NCBI GenBank assembly: GCA_031264895.1
Contig: JAISDI010000123.1
Span: 1-6,437, forward strand
Reading direction: 5' to 3'
DNA from: Endomicrobium sp.
Lineage (GTDB): Bacteria > Elusimicrobiota > Endomicrobiia > Endomicrobiales > Endomicrobiaceae
DNA length: 6,437 nucleotides
Under the pieces are notes generated by a model, which did no database searches, was not told where the DNA came from, and was given only the letters and a program-made list of their open reading frames with translations. Each line of letters starts with the position of its first letter. Position 1 is the stretch's first letter. Both the position numbers and the translations under genes were made by a program. Positions 1 through 5,881 of this stretch are shown here, piece by piece.

Positions 1-64
1 TGCCGCGAGTTCCGAATTTGCTTCAAAAATCTTTCGCGAATGCTTTCAGCGGCAAGGGTTTTTG

Positions 65-94
65 CTTACTTTTTGACCGACTGCAAAAAGTAAG
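65..94. repeat. Hairpin repeat, 10-11 bp stem
   Basis: CTTACTTTTT (65-74) pairs exactly with AAAAAGTAAG (85-94), and G75-C84 can extend the stem inward, leaving an 8-nt loop ACCGACTG. It lies in the gene-free region downstream of rng and is one unit of the mosaic repeat cluster. It has an internal T-run in the stem rather than after it, so it does not look like an intrinsic terminator on either strand. Confidence 0.75.
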
Positions 95-103
95 TCGTGG
101 GGT

Positions 104-128
104 TCAGGGGTACCGAAAAGACCCCTGA
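104..128. repeat. Hairpin repeat, 8-bp stem
   Basis: TCAGGGGT (104-111) pairs perfectly with ACCCCTGA (121-128) around a 9-nt loop (ACCGAAAAG). It is separated by only a few bases from the neighbouring hairpins, which is typical of a composite intergenic repeat. There is no U-tract on either side. Confidence 0.75.
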
Positions 129-136
129 CTAAAGCC

Positions 137-198
137 GTTGCCGTTCTAACGGCAGACCCTGAAACGAGTTCAGGGTGAGACAAGAGGCCAACGGCAAC
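137..198. repeat. Nested inverted repeat (HPELVSGS-type element)
   Basis: The outer arms are GTTGCCGTT (137-145) and AACGGCAAC (190-198). Inside lies a perfect 8-bp hairpin, ACCCTGAA (156-163) and TTCAGGGT (169-176), around the loop ACGAG. The left arm can alternatively fold locally as TGCCGT/ACGGCA (139-144 with 149-154). Read on the minus strand, the inner hairpin translates to the HPELVSGS peptide seen in many repeat-rich bacterial genomes, an identification made from memory rather than a search. Confidence 0.75.
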
Positions 199-228
199 AA
201 AGACTACCCCGTCCTGCTGCGCAGTCCA

Positions 229-250
229 CCCCTTCACAGAAGGGGATTTT
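229..250 (+). repeat. GC-rich hairpin followed by short T-run on plus strand
   Basis: CCCCTTC (229-235) pairs with GAAGGGG (239-245) around a 3-nt loop, followed by ATTTT on the plus strand. In shape it could be a weak intrinsic terminator for plus-strand transcription, but no plus-strand gene precedes it. On the minus strand, where the operon runs, the stem is followed by GGTGGACTGC instead of a U-tract. A member of the same repeat cluster is the simpler reading. Confidence 0.55.
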
Positions 251-275
251 ACGACCCTCGGCCTTTTTCTAGTTT

Positions 276-299
276 GCCGCCTGCTAAGGCTGCGTTAGC
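276..299 (-). repeat. Repeat module GCCTTAGCAGG-CGGC, left copy
   Basis: The minus strand reads GCCTTAGCAGGCGGC across 290-276, just after the rng stop. The same bases occur on the plus strand at 5476-5502 at the other end of the operon, so the two copies are inverted and both point outward. The flanking GCTAA (283-287) and TTAGC (295-299) can form a 5-bp stem. No U-tract follows, so it is not a convincing terminator. Confidence 0.5.
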
Positions 300-302
300 G
301 TC

Positions 303-1730
303 TTATTCGAAAATTATTTGATAGTCTTCGCGGTCTATGTCGGCGTTTGGTTTAATTTCAAAGTCGAGTTTGAAAAGTTCTTTCAGTCTTGGTTTGCGTT
401 CTTTAAAATATTCTACTACGTCGGGATTTAGTTTTATTTTAATTTTGCCGTGGTGCATATTTACTTTCATCTGTTCTATGTCGTCGCAGACATTTATAAA
501 AATAGACTCTTTTGAAAGAACAAGCCCAAGCCCGCGGCATGTTGGACACGTGTCTCCCAGAAGCGAAAAAAGCGACTCTCTTTTGCGTTCTCTTGTCATT
601 TCAATAAGGCCAAGCCTTGTTATAGGCCATATCTTTATTTTTGCTTTATCGCCTTTGGCCGCGGCGCGCAGCGCGTCAAGCACTTTTTGCCTGTTTGCGG
701 CTTTTCTCATATCTATAAAATCTATGACTATGATCCCGCCGATATTTCTAAGCCTGAGCTGTCTTGCAATTTCGTCGGCAGCTTCAATGTTTGTCAAAGC
801 CGCCGTATCTTCTTGAGAAGATTTTGACGTAAATTTTCCGCTGTTAACGTCTATCGCGCAAAGAGATTCCGCTTCCTGTATTATAAGATAACCGCCGGAT
901 TTAAGCCTTGCCTTGTTCGAGCGGAGCAATCTTATTTCTTCTTCAATTCCGTAAGCTTTAAAAATCGACTGTCTGCCGTCGTAAAGAACTATTCTGTCAG
1001 ACAATTCAGGCGAAATTACTTTAACAAACTCCGTAACGTCTTTAAGCTCTTTGGGTGAATCTATATGCATCAAAATTACGTCTTCCGTAAAATAGTCCCT
1101 CACCGTTTGAAACACAATACCCAAATCTTTGTGTATCAAGCTCATAGGTTTTGCGTCTTCAAACCTATGAACTATCGAAGCCCACAAACGAGTAAGATAT
1201 TTTATCTCTCTGTTTATTTCTTCTTCCGTAGCGTCTTCGGCTTCAGTGCGCACTATAATTCCGCCGGGAATGTTTACTTTTAAATCTGCCGTTATTCTTT
1301 TAAGCCTGTCATATTCTTTTTTATCTTCGATATTTTTCGATATGCCGATATTGTTGCTAAACGGCATATAAACCAAAAGTCTGCCGGGCAGGGATATGTC
1401 CATGGTCACTTTCGGGCCTTTTGTGCTGATGGGTTCTTTGTAAACCTGAACCATTATATCTTGTCCGGGTTTTATCATATGCCCTATTTTTTTTTCATTT
1501 TTTTGGGCGACGATATCGTCTATTCCCAAATAGGCGCTTTTGCCGAAACCCATATCTACAAACGCAGAATTTAATGCCGGCACCAAATTTTGCACTTTGC
1601 CTTTGTATATATTGTTGAGAATCTTTTCGGACTCGCGCCTTTCTATGAACAAGTCAAAAAGTCTTCCGTCTTCCAACACCGCCACTTTTGTTTCTTCAAG
1701 AGTTCTGTTTACGACTATTTCTTTTTTCAC
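303..1730 (-). CDS. rng: Ribonuclease G (Rne/Rng family endoribonuclease)
   Basis: Cytoplasmic endoribonuclease of the RNase E/G family, which cleaves single-stranded AU-rich RNA in 16S rRNA 5'-end maturation and mRNA decay. The 475 residues align end to end with the E. coli RNase G pattern (489 aa), with no RNase E-type C-terminal scaffold. An S1 RNA-binding domain spans about residues 38-117 (NIYKGKV, AFVDMGFGKSAYLG, ISLPGRLLVYMP). The DNase I-like catalytic part carries both predicted Mg-binding aspartates, D294 in AIDVNSG and D337 in GGIIVIDFIDM, and the Zn-link CPTC at C395/C398. The start codon is GTG (1728-1730), chosen because the N-terminus matches the family and AGGA (1737-1740, minus) sits 6 nt upstream. 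That AGGA shares bases with the TAG stop of the preceding gene, so the two are probably translationally coupled. It is the last gene of a three-gene operon within the window. No terminator is visible after the stop, so transcription may continue past the left edge. Confidence 0.97.
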   Translation of the reverse strand: MKKEIVVNRTLEETKVAVLEDGRLFDLFIERRESEKILNNIYKGKVQNLVPALNSAFVDMGFGKSAYLGIDDIVAQKNEKKIGHMIKPGQDIMVQVYKEPISTKGPKVTMDISLPGRLLVYMPFSNNIGISKNIEDKKEYDRLKRITADLKVNIPGGIIVRTEAEDATEEEINREIKYLTRLWASIVHRFEDAKPMSLIHKDLGIVFQTVRDYFTEDVILMHIDSPKELKDVTEFVKVISPELSDRIVLYDGRQSIFKAYGIEEEIRLLRSNKARLKSGGYLIIQEAESLCAIDVNSGKFTSKSSQEDTAALTNIEAADEIARQLRLRNIGGIIVIDFIDMRKAANRQKVLDALRAAAKGDKAKIKIWPITRLGLIEMTRERKRESLFSLLGDTCPTCRGLGLVLSKESIFINVCDDIEQMKVNMHHGKIKIKLNPDVVEYFKERKPRLKELFKLDFEIKPNADIDREDYQIIFE

Positions 1731-1736
1731 TGTAGT

Positions 1737-1740
1737 TCCT
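1737..1740 (-). promoter_or_regulatory. Shine-Dalgarno of rng, fused with upstream stop codon
   Basis: The minus strand reads TAGGA, in which TAG is the stop codon of the SGNH/TPR gene (1739-1741) and AGGA is the ribosome-binding site of rng. Spacing to the GTG start is 6 nt. The site decides the GTG start and suggests translational coupling between the two genes. Confidence 0.75.
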
Positions 1741-3013
1741 ACTTTTTCATTTGTTTATTTATTGCTTCCATAACGTTTTTGGCAGTTTCTTCATAAATTG
1801 AATTTTCACGTGAAGGATCCGCATTTTTTGAAACGAACTTATTATCGATAAACTCAATTGCGCCGAAAGAAAGAGTATTGCTTAAAAACCCGTTGACTTT
1901 TGAATCGATAGGATAATCCGTAACAAAAAGCCGCGCATTCTTGCTTTTGCATAGTTTATCTATTTTTTTTATGTCGCTTATTATCCATTCGCGCACCATA
2001 TTCTCTTTTATATAATTGTCCGCAGTATTGATCGCGGTTATAGAATTGATTTCAGGTATGCGTTCCCCCAGATAACTTTTCATCACTCTCGAAAAATAAA
2101 GAACTTCCGCTATAATTTTTCCGTCGTAAGACATGTACATTACCGATAAACCTTTATAGCACTGGTTTGTTTTGTCAAAAGGACTTAGCAAGATCCCGTC
2201 TTCAAACATTTTTAAAGCTTCATTTATTCTCAAATTTCCGGAATCCATAAGATAGAGCGAACCGAGCGCATAATAAAGAGCCGGATCCAAAAATTTAGTT
2301 CTCAGCATCTCTTTAAGAATGGTTTCGGCTTCATTGTATCTTTTTGAGTTAATAAATTCCCAAGCAAGCTTATATCTTGCATTAAAAGAATCTCCCGAAA
2401 CCATATTGGGGACGCTGTCTTCCGAGAGAACCAAAAAAGAAGGTATTATTTTAGGAGAATACCCCTCTATTTTCTTGGGAGAATGACCTGTAATAGAACG
2501 ATAAGCCATAGAAAAAGTGTAATAAAGAGAAGCTTTATCCGAATGAACGGCGGGAGAGCCGTACATGCTTGCTACGCCGGTGTTTAGTTTTTTTACGGCG
2601 TCAATATCGCTTCCGTCTATAAAAGCCGATTGGGGAACATATTTTTCTTCTGAAGCAAGATAATCGGTAAAGCCGCCGGGATTATAATAATTCGCTTCGC
2701 CCGCAGTAATTATTATAAATTTTTCATTATTATCAGGCTTGGAAAGAAGATCGTTTATAAGCTGCAAACATTGAGTCGTATTCATGTCAAAAAACGAATA
2801 ATTATAAACCGAAAACTTATTGGCGCCGTATTCCTTATCTAACAGCATTTGCAGCGTATTTGAATATATCTGGCTTCCTTTATTTCCTAAAATGATCGAG
2901 TCGCCTATACAAAAAATATCCGTTTTTTTCTGTTTCGGCGCGCCGTAAGCAATGCAAAAAAGGACATTGACAAGCACACAAGAAAGTATAACTTTGAAAG
3001 CGCTACGGCTCAT
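1739..3013 (-). CDS. Exported SGNH-hydrolase-like protein with TPR insert, possibly catalytically degenerate
   Basis: Predicted 424-residue exported protein with no function I can name. Residues 1-24 form a signal peptide: basic MSRSAFK, a hydrophobic stretch to about residue 21, and an AYG-A cleavage site after G24. C20 is not in a lipobox. The mature N-terminus shows SGNH block I (IGDS, S39 as candidate nucleophile), a block II-like stretch around N71-Q81 (YNYSFFDMNTTQ) and a block III-like GEAN (G105, N108) after a beta-strand FIIITA. Two TPR-like helical hairpins follow (about 210-241 and 245-278). The fold appears to resume near 338-368 with a strand ending in TDYP. The expected C-terminal DxxH is not found: the only histidines are H157 and H177, and the final helix is preceded by NADPSRENSIYEE. 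The start ATG has GGGGAG (3018-3023) 4 nt upstream and overlaps the radical SAM gene by 11 bp. The coding region and export signal are secure; enzyme activity is doubtful. Confidence 0.85.
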   Translation of the reverse strand: MSRSAFKVILSCVLVNVLFCIAYGAPKQKKTDIFCIGDSIILGNKGSQIYSNTLQMLLDKEYGANKFSVYNYSFFDMNTTQCLQLINDLLSKPDNNEKFIIITAGEANYYNPGGFTDYLASEEKYVPQSAFIDGSDIDAVKKLNTGVASMYGSPAVHSDKASLYYTFSMAYRSITGHSPKKIEGYSPKIIPSFLVLSEDSVPNMVSGDSFNARYKLAWEFINSKRYNEAETILKEMLRTKFLDPALYYALGSLYLMDSGNLRINEALKMFEDGILLSPFDKTNQCYKGLSVMYMSYDGKIIAEVLYFSRVMKSYLGERIPEINSITAINTADNYIKENMVREWIISDIKKIDKLCKSKNARLFVTDYPIDSKVNGFLSNTLSFGAIEFIDNKFVSKNADPSRENSIYEETAKNVMEAINKQMKK

Positions 3014-5459
3014 AAATCTCCCCGTTGGATAGCTCTACATACAATTTAGTTTTTTCAGTATTGTATATTCTGGCATAATTTTCTTTATTTTCCAATAGTT
3101 TCCCTAAGATCATTTCGGGTTTTACCGTTTTTCCGCTTCCGAAACGCAGCTGCATTACCAATTCTTCCCCGTTTACATTAAGTTTTCTTATAAGAGGCTT
3201 TGCTTCTATTTCCGTAGTTTTCCCCTTTTTAGTCTTTTCAACGATTATTGAATCTCTGTTCATGAAAGCGTCTGTTTCTTCAGACGAAATTCCGGCATTT
3301 TTAATTGAAAACTCGGCGACATTTGCCAAAATATCTATTGACGGAAACGTCAGCGGAACCCTTTTTGCATCTAAAATTCCAAAACCTTTTGGAAGATTGG
3401 CGGCAAACTTATTGATAACTTCCTGCCTGTCTGTTTTTTCCGTAAAATAGAGTTCCATATACTCGCACAAACTTTCATGCCCTACCGAAAGCGGCGGCCC
3501 GTAAGAAGATTTTACCTGCGGGCTAAAACCCGCCGTATAAGCTACCGGCAGCCCTGAACGCCTTGCGGCTCTCCTGAAAACTTCTATTTGTTCAAGATGA
3601 GAAATATATTTTGCAGTCCCTTTTTTTGAGAAACGCAGCCGCATACGCATGACCGGAGGCAAAACGGAATTTTTCGGTTCTTCATAATTTTCGGGCAGAA
3701 GACACTGCGATTTATCAAATTTATATCCAGAAACGTCGGAGGTTTCGTTTATTCCTTTTATATAGTCTTCATATAAATTTTGTTTTGTTACGCCGAAAAA
3801 TAAATGATCCCACGGGAAAACTTCGTTTTTATCTCTTTCTCTGTACACATAAAAATCGATATTCAACCCGCTTTCCGAGAGAGCTTCGTCCCAAATATCG
3901 CTGCCGAACTTGTCTGCCCATTGGTCAAACCGAGCGCCTTTGCGCCAAGCTTTATATATCGCCTGCGAAACGCGTCTGTCGCCCTTTGCTATAAAAGCTT
4001 CCAGCACGCTTGCTCTGTGATTATGCGCTTTTACTTTTGCCGGCAGAAGCTTATTCAAATAATCTATTTTTTCTTTTATTTTTTCCGAAGAAACCATAGG
4101 ATGCCACTGAAAAGCCGTCTGAGCTTTCGGCACAAAAGGAGAAACTGTAATATTGAAATCGAGACCTCTGGCTTCTTTTTTGACCAAACGAACCAAAGCG
4201 TTTATACCGGCTAGATCTTCGTCGGTTTCGGTAGGAAGTCCTATCATAAAATAAAGTTTTATGACTTTCCAGCCCATAGCGTTTGCCGAAAGAAGAGTTT
4301 CGACGATCTGTTTTTCAGGCAGATATTTTCCGATAACATTTCTTAACCTGTCCGAACCGGCCTCCGGAGCAAAAGTCAAAGTAGGCCTTTTGCTGCGGTT
4401 GATATACTGAGCTACTTTCAACGAATGCTCGTTACAGCGCAAAGAAGGAAGCGATATGCTTAAATTTGAACCGCCGTACAAACTGTTTGTTTGCGTAAGA
4501 AGTTTGTCAAGCTGTCTGTAATCGCTGCACGAAAGAGATGAAAAAGCCACTTCCTCATAACCTGTTGCGCAAAGCCCGTCTTTGACCAACTCTAAAAGTT
4601 TTTCAAGCGGACGCTGGCGCCACGGTCTGTAATATTTTGAAGCCTGACAAAAACGGCACTGTCCGGGACAGCCGCGCGCAACTTCTATATTTAACCTGTT
4701 ATGCACCGTTTCGACAAAAGGCACTATTTTCTTTTTCGGAAAATATGCGTCTTCAAGTTTTAAAATGCTTTTATTTACCACTGACTTTATATCTTCGCTT
4801 ACCGGAGAGACTGATTTTACAGTCATATCTTCATTGTACTCTACTTTATAAAGCGAAGGAACGTACACGCCTTCTATTACGGAAAGTTTTTTCAGCCTTT
4901 CATATCTGGGCAATTCCGACGTATTTTTCCATGATTTGATAATTTCGGGTATTACCGGCTCGCCGTCGCCTATGGCAAAAGCGTCAAAAAAATCCGCAAA
5001 AGGTTCGGGGTTAGTTAAAGCGGGACCTCCGCCCAATATTAAAGGTTCGTCATCTTTTCTGTCTTTAGAAAAAATCGATATACCTGCCAAATCGAGCATA
5101 TTGATAATATTTGCGGCCACAAGTTCACATTGAATCGTAAAACCTACAATGTCAAAACTTTTTAAGCTGCTTTGCGACTCCAAAGAAAAAAGCGCGAAAT
5201 TTTTTTCGCGCAGAATTTGTTCTAAATCAGTATCAGGAGCAAAACATCTTTCGCAGCGCGCAAGCTTTTTTTCATTAATCAAATGATAAAGGATTTCAAT
5301 TCCGAGATTAGAAGCCCCGACTTCGTAAATATCAGGAAAACACAAACAAACCGAAAAATCCGCCGACATATCCGCTTCGTGAGAGTTCAGCTCTCCGTTA
5401 ATATATCTTGCAGGCTTTTGCACAAGCGCCAGCATTTCGTCAATTTTGGTATTTCTCAT
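3003..5459 (-). CDS. TIGR03960-type B12-binding-like radical SAM protein fused to TIGR03936/DUF2344 domain
   Basis: Predicted cytoplasmic [4Fe-4S] radical S-adenosylmethionine enzyme of unknown substrate, 818 residues. Residues about 30-180 form the cobalamin-binding-like domain of the family (FPDIYEVGASNLGIEILY at 41-58, LGGGPALTNPEPFADF, FAIGDGEP), without the DxHxxG cobalamin-ligand motif. The radical SAM core follows, with the cluster-binding cysteines C264, C268 and C271 in ARGCPGQCRFC (CX3CX2C), then FSSLSCSDY, TFAPEAGSDRLRNVIG and KLYFMIGLPTETDED. Residues about 604-790 are the DUF2344 (TIGR03936) domain: RMRLRFSKKGTAKYISHLEQ, RRSGLPVAYTAGFSPQ, and GPPLSVGHESLCEYMEL. In many bacteria these two parts are separate adjacent genes; here they are one polypeptide. 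It heads an operon with the SGNH/TPR gene and RNase G, and linkage to RNase G is common for this family, suggesting an RNA or ribosome-related job (inference). The ATG at 5457-5459 has only a weak upstream AGAG; M9 is an alternative start. Confidence 0.95.
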   Translation of the reverse strand: MRNTKIDEMLALVQKPARYINGELNSHEADMSADFSVCLCFPDIYEVGASNLGIEILYHLINEKKLARCERCFAPDTDLEQILREKNFALFSLESQSSLKSFDIVGFTIQCELVAANIINMLDLAGISIFSKDRKDDEPLILGGGPALTNPEPFADFFDAFAIGDGEPVIPEIIKSWKNTSELPRYERLKKLSVIEGVYVPSLYKVEYNEDMTVKSVSPVSEDIKSVVNKSILKLEDAYFPKKKIVPFVETVHNRLNIEVARGCPGQCRFCQASKYYRPWRQRPLEKLLELVKDGLCATGYEEVAFSSLSCSDYRQLDKLLTQTNSLYGGSNLSISLPSLRCNEHSLKVAQYINRSKRPTLTFAPEAGSDRLRNVIGKYLPEKQIVETLLSANAMGWKVIKLYFMIGLPTETDEDLAGINALVRLVKKEARGLDFNITVSPFVPKAQTAFQWHPMVSSEKIKEKIDYLNKLLPAKVKAHNHRASVLEAFIAKGDRRVSQAIYKAWRKGARFDQWADKFGSDIWDEALSESGLNIDFYVYRERDKNEVFPWDHLFFGVTKQNLYEDYIKGINETSDVSGYKFDKSQCLLPENYEEPKNSVLPPVMRMRLRFSKKGTAKYISHLEQIEVFRRAARRSGLPVAYTAGFSPQVKSSYGPPLSVGHESLCEYMELYFTEKTDRQEVINKFAANLPKGFGILDAKRVPLTFPSIDILANVAEFSIKNAGISSEETDAFMNRDSIIVEKTKKGKTTEIEAKPLIRKLNVNGEELVMQLRFGSGKTVKPEMILGKLLENKENYARIYNTEKTKLYVELSNGEIYEP
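3018..3023 (-). promoter_or_regulatory. Shine-Dalgarno of the SGNH/TPR gene
   Basis: GGGGAG on the minus strand lies 4 nt before the ATG at 3011-3013 and inside the coding sequence of the radical SAM gene. It supports this start and the 11-bp gene overlap. Confidence 0.75.
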
Positions 5460-5475
5460 TATAATATTTCTCTAA

Positions 5476-5502
5476 GCCTTAGCAGGGCCTTTGCAGGCGG
5501 CG
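5476..5502 (+). repeat. Repeat module, right copy, with 11-bp tandem duplication
   Basis: GCCTTAGCAGG (5476-5486) is followed at once by GCCTTTGCAGG (5487-5497), an imperfect tandem copy differing at one base, and then CGGCG. It is an inverted counterpart of the module beside the rng stop. It starts 17 nt upstream of the radical SAM start codon, so it would be part of that gene's leader. CTAAG and CTTAG flank the base at 5477, giving a local near-perfect dyad at 5472-5482. Confidence 0.6.
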
Positions 5503-5610
5503 TTTTAGAACGGCAACAACGACAACGACTACTCCGACCGCTTCGTCATTCTTGAGGATACCCCGTTCGGTTTGGTAGAAACCCCGTCAGAGCCTTTGGC
5601 TTTGCTACCC

Positions 5611-5629
5611 TGACAGTCAATGGCTGTCA
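5611..5629. repeat. Small hairpin repeat
   Basis: TGACAG (5611-5616) pairs with CTGTCA (5624-5629). The stem can extend inward by one G-T wobble and one C-G pair to leave a 3-nt loop. The adjacent GTCAG (5586-5590) and CTGAC (5610-5614) offer an alternative outer pairing that encloses AGCC/GGCT (5591-5594 with 5598-5601). No U-tract follows on either strand. Confidence 0.55.
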
Positions 5630-5655
5630 CAGAATGGGAATACGACAACGGCAAA

Positions 5656-5742
5656 ATGGATTCCCGATAAAAACCTTCGGGAATGACAAAGGAATAAAAT
5701 CATTTTTGTCGTCATTCCCGAGCGTCGTAATCGGGAATCCAT
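5656..5742. repeat. BIME-like doublet of 32-bp palindromic units, head-to-head
   Basis: The unit at 5656-5687 and the reverse complement of 5711-5742 match at 27 of 32 positions. All five differences fall in the loop, and the first 13 and last 11 bases are identical. Each unit is itself a hairpin, ATTCCCGA with TCGGGAAT (5660-5667 with 5677-5684, and 5714-5721 with 5731-5738), both with 9-nt loops. A 23-nt AT-rich spacer separates them, itself holding AAAAT/ATTTT and GACAAA/TTTGTC arms. Paired inverted REP-like units are the arrangement known as bacterial interspersed mosaic elements; whether this one is mobilised by a RAYT-type transposase cannot be told here. Confidence 0.8.
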
Positions 5743-5825
5743 GTTAAATACAAAATCAGTGGGTTGATCCATATAAATATGTACAATAGATTGATCACAG
5801 CACAAACTGAAACAACGACTAAATC

Positions 5826-5853
5826 ATTATAACTTACCGCTAGAAAAGGCTAA
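5826..5853 (-). promoter_or_regulatory. Weak candidate promoter in the AT-rich part of the spacer
   Basis: The minus strand carries a perfect TATAAT (5826-5831), but the hexamer 16 nt upstream is a poor TTAGCC (5848-5853). If used, it would drive the radical SAM operon with a leader of roughly 360 nt that runs through all the spacer repeats. The evidence is the -10 box alone, so confidence is low. Confidence 0.2.
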
Positions 5854-5863
5854 TTTGCCGTAC

Positions 5864-5881
5864 GCAAGTACCGCAAGTACC
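5864..5881. repeat. 9-bp perfect tandem repeat at the ankyrin stop codon
   Basis: GCAAGTACC occurs twice in direct succession (5864-5872 and 5873-5881), and the second copy runs into the stop codon of the ankyrin gene. It may be a target-site or slippage duplication at the edge of the neighbouring palindromic element; this is inference. Confidence 0.6.

Larger units (their letters stand above)
1..302. other. Gene-free region of mosaic palindromic repeats
   Basis: This stretch after the rng stop holds no credible gene. It is occupied almost continuously by short hairpin-forming repeats, several listed separately. A 63-codon reading frame on the minus strand (46-237) runs straight through the hairpins. 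Its translation (HPELVSGS and similar) is of the kind produced by dispersed intergenic repeats, and it lacks codon periodicity I can trust. TGCCGC at 1-6 pairs with GCGGCA at 49-54, so a further repeat unit may begin at or beyond the left edge. No intrinsic terminator serving the minus-strand operon is visible: the hairpins are not followed by a U-tract when read on the minus strand. Confidence 0.7.
5460..5880. other. 421-bp gene-free spacer rich in inverted repeats
   Basis: No credible gene lies between the ankyrin gene and the radical SAM gene. The 62-codon minus-strand frame at 5617-5805 is made largely of palindromic repeat sequence and lacks a recognisable ribosome-binding site or domain. 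From left to right the spacer holds a duplicated GCCTTAGCAGG module, a TTAGAACGGCAAC box shared with the left repeat region, several small hairpins (5569-5583, 5586-5614, 5611-5629), a head-to-head repeat doublet (5656-5742), an AT-rich stretch (5743-5835) and a 9-bp tandem repeat ending at the ankyrin stop codon. No strong terminator for the ankyrin gene is visible. Confidence 0.75.

Noticed and set aside
46..237. 63-codon minus-strand reading frame with the peptide HPELVSGS
   Set aside because: It passes through four hairpins, is composed of repeat sequence, and has no domain or supporting ribosome-binding site; treated as a spurious translation of repeats.
229..250. Intrinsic terminator for the operon
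   Set aside because: The T-run follows the stem only on the plus strand, whereas the genes run on the minus strand and no plus-strand gene precedes it.
337..816. 159-codon plus-strand reading frame opposite rng
   Set aside because: It lies entirely antisense to the conserved catalytic region of RNase G; serine/leucine-rich composition is typical of a shadow frame.
3785..4214. Plus-strand reading frames of 69 and 136 codons inside the radical SAM gene
   Set aside because: They are antisense shadows of a well-conserved coding region and show no recognisable domain.
5458..5463. TATAAT on the minus strand as a -10 box for the radical SAM gene
   Set aside because: It overlaps the ATG start codon, so transcription would begin inside the gene; no -35 element was found. 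It would matter only if M9 were a leaderless start, which I cannot support.
5617..5805. 62-codon minus-strand reading frame in the spacer
   Set aside because: It is largely the REP-like doublet translated; such frames recur wherever the repeat occurs and no start signal supports it.
5836..5860. Terminator for the ankyrin gene (GGC/GCC with TTTTC on the minus strand)
   Set aside because: The stem has only 3 G-C pairs with an internal mismatch, and the T-run is short; too weak to call.
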